Source of the DNA: Eudorina sp. 2006-703-Eu-15
Lineage: Eukaryota > Chlorophyta > Chlorophyceae > Chlamydomonadales > Volvocaceae
DNA: 64,000 nucleotides
Assembly: GCA_003117195.1 (NCBI GenBank)
Contig: BDSI01000097.1
Location: 249,031-313,030, forward strand
Direction of reading: 5' to 3'
Shown here: positions 61,178-64,000 of the stretch, piece after piece
Layout of the letters: every line of letters begins with the position of its first letter
Position numbering within the stretch: the stretch's first letter is position 1
Translations under genes and position numbers: made by a program
Notes under the pieces: generated by a model
Databases searched by the model: none
Seen by the model: the letters and a program-made list of their open reading frames with translations, nothing else
Told to the model about the DNA's origin: nothing

Positions 61178-62631
61178 ACGACGTCTCCAAGGCAATGGGT
61201 ACGTAGGTAGGCAGCGAGGCTCTGATACGCGCCCGTCGAAACGGTTATATTACCGCAATCTGACAGGACGCGAGGGGAAGTGAGCGGCCAGCGGAAGTAG
61301 CCTGAAGGAGCAACAAGAAGGCTCCACGGGTCCGATGCAGCTCTCGCTGTGCAGTACTCGTGCGTCGTGTCGCCTTGCCGCGGATCCGCTGTAACATTCA
61401 TTTATTCGTCTGACATAAAGGGGGGCAACCGTCGTACAGGTGCCGTCTCCCGTCTGTGTCACGCACAAGCACAAAAAGTGAAGCAGTAGCTGCTTGCTAC
61501 AGTTGCCGTGGACGTCGAGACGTGTGAAACGGTCGCGGAGGCACGTCCCCCACGCTCTTGCCATGTTTGCGCACGACATCGCTACCGCGTTCAGTATTCC
61601 CACGTTCAGTGGTTTCACAAGGTGCTTGCTTACGAAGTGCGAGGAATTCCTATCAGTTTCGGAGCGTACTGATACGTATTCAACCTCCGTGATGCAGACA
61701 GGTGCAGACGTGCCTTACAGAACATCACAAGGTAAACTGTTTTCGCGATGTTGCCTGTAGAAAGATTTCGTTTGGGACGCTGATCGAAACGCGCATCGTA
61801 GTGCGTGGGTATTGAGATTCGTTGATACGGTTGTTCCTGGTTATTGCGCGCGGCACCTGCCAAGTTCCGATGAACGAAAGTACGAAACATTGAATTACAT
61901 ACATACAGAATCTGTCATATTTGATAAAGTGTTATTAAATAAAAATGTAATCCCTTACGATTCACCGGTTGCAAGGTGGCCAAAACCGTTTTCCTCCTAC
62001 AGTTACTCCACAGAGATGAGGGCTTCGGTGATTTACACAAGGTATGATAATGCGAAGCCCGCCAGCGGAATAGCCAACAATGCAGCAAGATACTAGCTGA
62101 TACGTGGGATGTACCGCATGCAGCACAAGGAGCATGTGAGCTCACAACATGGCAATAATACAAACTGAGAATATGTTATACTATTGAAAGCTGTGCGTTC
62201 GTGGCAGACCTTGTAGTGCAGCGCACAAGGGCGTAAATCGGCGACAATCGCGTCCGGTCATTGTCAAGCTTTAAAAAGGACTCTTCACGTCAGACACACC
62301 ACGGCAATGTTAACCACGAGTGGGTACGGCTGTACAGTCCTCGTCGCAAAACCGTTGCTACAACCGTCGAGTCGCTGCTACATTCATTAAAAGGCCTCAT
62401 TCTTTACCATTATCCGAATTCATTAGCAAGATGTTAAGCATTATGTGTATAAGAAAGTATTTATTATGAACATATGCGCAAAGTGTCAGGCCACCCCTTA
62501 GTCGTATCAACATACGGCTGAACAAACCTATGACGCATTGATAATTTGACCTCGTGCTTCAAATTAAATTTTTTGCTGCATATTTATTGGACCACTGCTT
62601 GAACATTTTGCTACCGGGGGTCGGGCAGAAA

Positions 62632-64000
62632 ATGTTGGCCCACCGCGCCGTCGCTGCCGTCCTCGTCTTGATAGTGTCGACAGACCTCGGCGTGTCAGCG
62701 GCGGCTCACGGCTCAATTCAAGGTAATTTACCCCTAGCGAATTTTTATCGTCAGACCGGGCTGTGGTCCCTGCAACCGAACCGACAATTCCTGACTGCGT
62801 CCCACGCCCATCAACTCTGATGATGTCTGACAATGCGTTCCTCGCCCCGGTTACGAGCATCCCATCATATGCGCAACCTACAATCATCGGCGTGCTGGCA
62901 TTTTGGCACGGCTCGACCTTGCTGCCGTAGCTATCACGGGCTGTCTGGCGGGTTGCGAAAGGGTTGCGGTTACGAACATCGCCGCAGAAACTGCCACGGA
63001 ATGCAGACCGCCAAGCGCTTGCGATGCGCAACATTAATCACTATCCAATTTATGAGCAAGGCGCATGCATGACTCTCTACCGGGCTCCACAATTCTCGCT
63101 GCGCCACCGCGGTTGATTGTGACCGCTGCCGCGGGGCGCACCCTGCATGGCAGGGGCAGGGGCAGGGGACGGCAGCAGGGGCCCCGCGTTTGCTCCCTCG
63201 CGACTCGGATGGGTTTGGCCCCGCCGTTCCTGCTCAGGCGGATGACGCCATCATTCCCGGACAGGGCAGCGAACGCACCCCTGTTCTCGAGATGGACGTG
63301 GTTTGCCAGCTGCTGCATTCCATGCGGCCATGGGCTACCCCGTCGGGCTACCTCGAGCCCGCCACACCTGCAGCCGGCCCCCGCCATAACCGCCTTGAAC
63401 CACCCTCCAACCACCCTCCAAGCACCCGTTCTAGGTTTCGCAGTCTTGACAACATCCGTCCTGTCCGGGATCCGGTTGTTGGACTTTGGATTGTCGTGAT
63501 TATGTAGCCAAACAGCCGTCCTGCCCGGATGTACTGCCCCTTGTCGGCCCCAGATGCCCTGCGGGGCACGTCAGCCATGCGGCGGGACCGAGCCGCGGCC
63601 CGATCGGCCCTGGCATCGCAGATGACGTCGACGTCGTCGCTGACGACGACTCGCCAGCCGCAGCCCCCGGGTACACCGGAACTTCCATCGGTCCCGGAGG
63701 AGCCTCTACAGCCGCTACAGCCGCTACAGCCGCTACAGCCGTCGCCACCCACTTGGCCGCCGGACCAGCCGCAAAATCCCACGTTGCTGTTCACCGCCCG
63801 GACGACTGTCGCAGCGCGCAAACCGCCGCCATCTCCCCCGCCTAGGCCGCCGCCCGTCCCACCTCCTCGTCCATCGCAGCCGCCATTCGTGTTGCTGATA
63901 CCGGCACGATCACCGCGGTTGCCTCGGCCGCCGCCGTCGCCTCGAGCCCCGCCGTCGCCAAGACCGTCGCCGCCGCCACCGCCTCTGGCGCCTCCGCCGC
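62632..64000 (+). CDS. Possible secreted protein, 5' part, runs off the window
   Basis: The first exon 62632-62722 begins MLAHRAVAAVLVLIVSTDLG and ends VSAAAHGSIQ: a basic start, hydrophobic core and Ala-rich cleavage site, i.e. a signal peptide. The donor is GTAATT, phase 1. A fitting downstream exon begins at 63176 or 63179 (a cagcag double acceptor) and reads LLPRDSDGFGPAVPAQADDA, GSERTPVLEMDVVCQLLHSM and RPWATPSGYLEPA to about 63430. Beyond that the model is uncertain. From 63846 one frame is Ala/Thr-rich and another Pro-rich as in volvocine cell-wall proteins. No family can be named; stop codons require further introns. Confidence 0.35.
63705..63742 (+). repeat. 9 bp repeat (ctacagccg), four units
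   Basis: Four tandem units. In the Pro-rich frame they encode Leu-Gln-Pro. Confidence 0.75.

Larger units (their letters stand above)
59802..62631. other. Intergenic region with repeats, CPBP to right-end gene
   Basis: Begins with the CPBP 3' UTR; a TGTAA lies near 60115-60125. Then come several family D motifs (60350-60385, 60629-60670, 61381-61410), a (ATGT)n array, and from about 61500 AT-richer DNA without open frames of note. No gene is called. Confidence 0.5.

Overview
The window is nuclear DNA of a volvocine green alga (Chlamydomonas/Gonium/Volvox group); the species cannot be fixed from sequence alone. Evidence for this is very GC-rich coding DNA with strong C/G third positions, genes split by many short GT-AG introns, Ala/Gly/Gln-rich low-complexity inserts, abundant microsatellites and minisatellites, and TGTAA (the volvocine polyadenylation signal) after several genes. 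Exon models were built by hand from splice sites, phase continuity and family motifs. Most long open frames elsewhere are GC-rich shadows.

Layout, left to right. 660-1973 (+): 3' end of a protein kinase gene whose 5' part lies outside the window. 1974-5875: repeat-rich spacer. 5876-10375 (+): class V PLP-dependent aminotransferase (isopenicillin-N-epimerase-like), 9 exons. 12024-17345 (-): ERV41/ERV46 (ERGIC2/3) vesicle protein, 8 exons, two intronic minisatellites. 17726-30647 (+): plastid carbamoyl-phosphate synthase large subunit, 25 exons, divergent from the ERV gene across 380 bp. 33020-33547 and 34689-35237 (-): tandem pair of membrane-anchored MDM2-type RING proteins. 37293-39367 (+): Mediator subunit 18-like protein, 4 exons. 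40666-45452 (+): PP2C phosphatase, 5 exons, with a stop codon in a viral-type readthrough context and a 254-codon open extension behind it. 46218-51870: no confident gene. 51871-55724 (-): unrecognised single-pass membrane protein, 7 exons. 56362-59801 (+): CPBP/CAAX-type intramembrane protease with a probable plastid transit peptide, 5 exons, carrying an antisense tRNA-Phe(GAA) gene in an intron. 62632-64000 (+): start of a possibly secreted protein running off the window.

The genes are unrelated housekeeping functions (carbamoyl phosphate for arginine and pyrimidines, ER-Golgi traffic, transcription, phosphorylation, proteolysis) and form no operon-like pathway. What stands out is repeat biology: a short motif found only in introns, usually just upstream of 3' splice sites; two retroposon-like families whose ends combine TGTAA with a microsatellite tail; and a minisatellite that has multiplied a 5' splice-site sequence.
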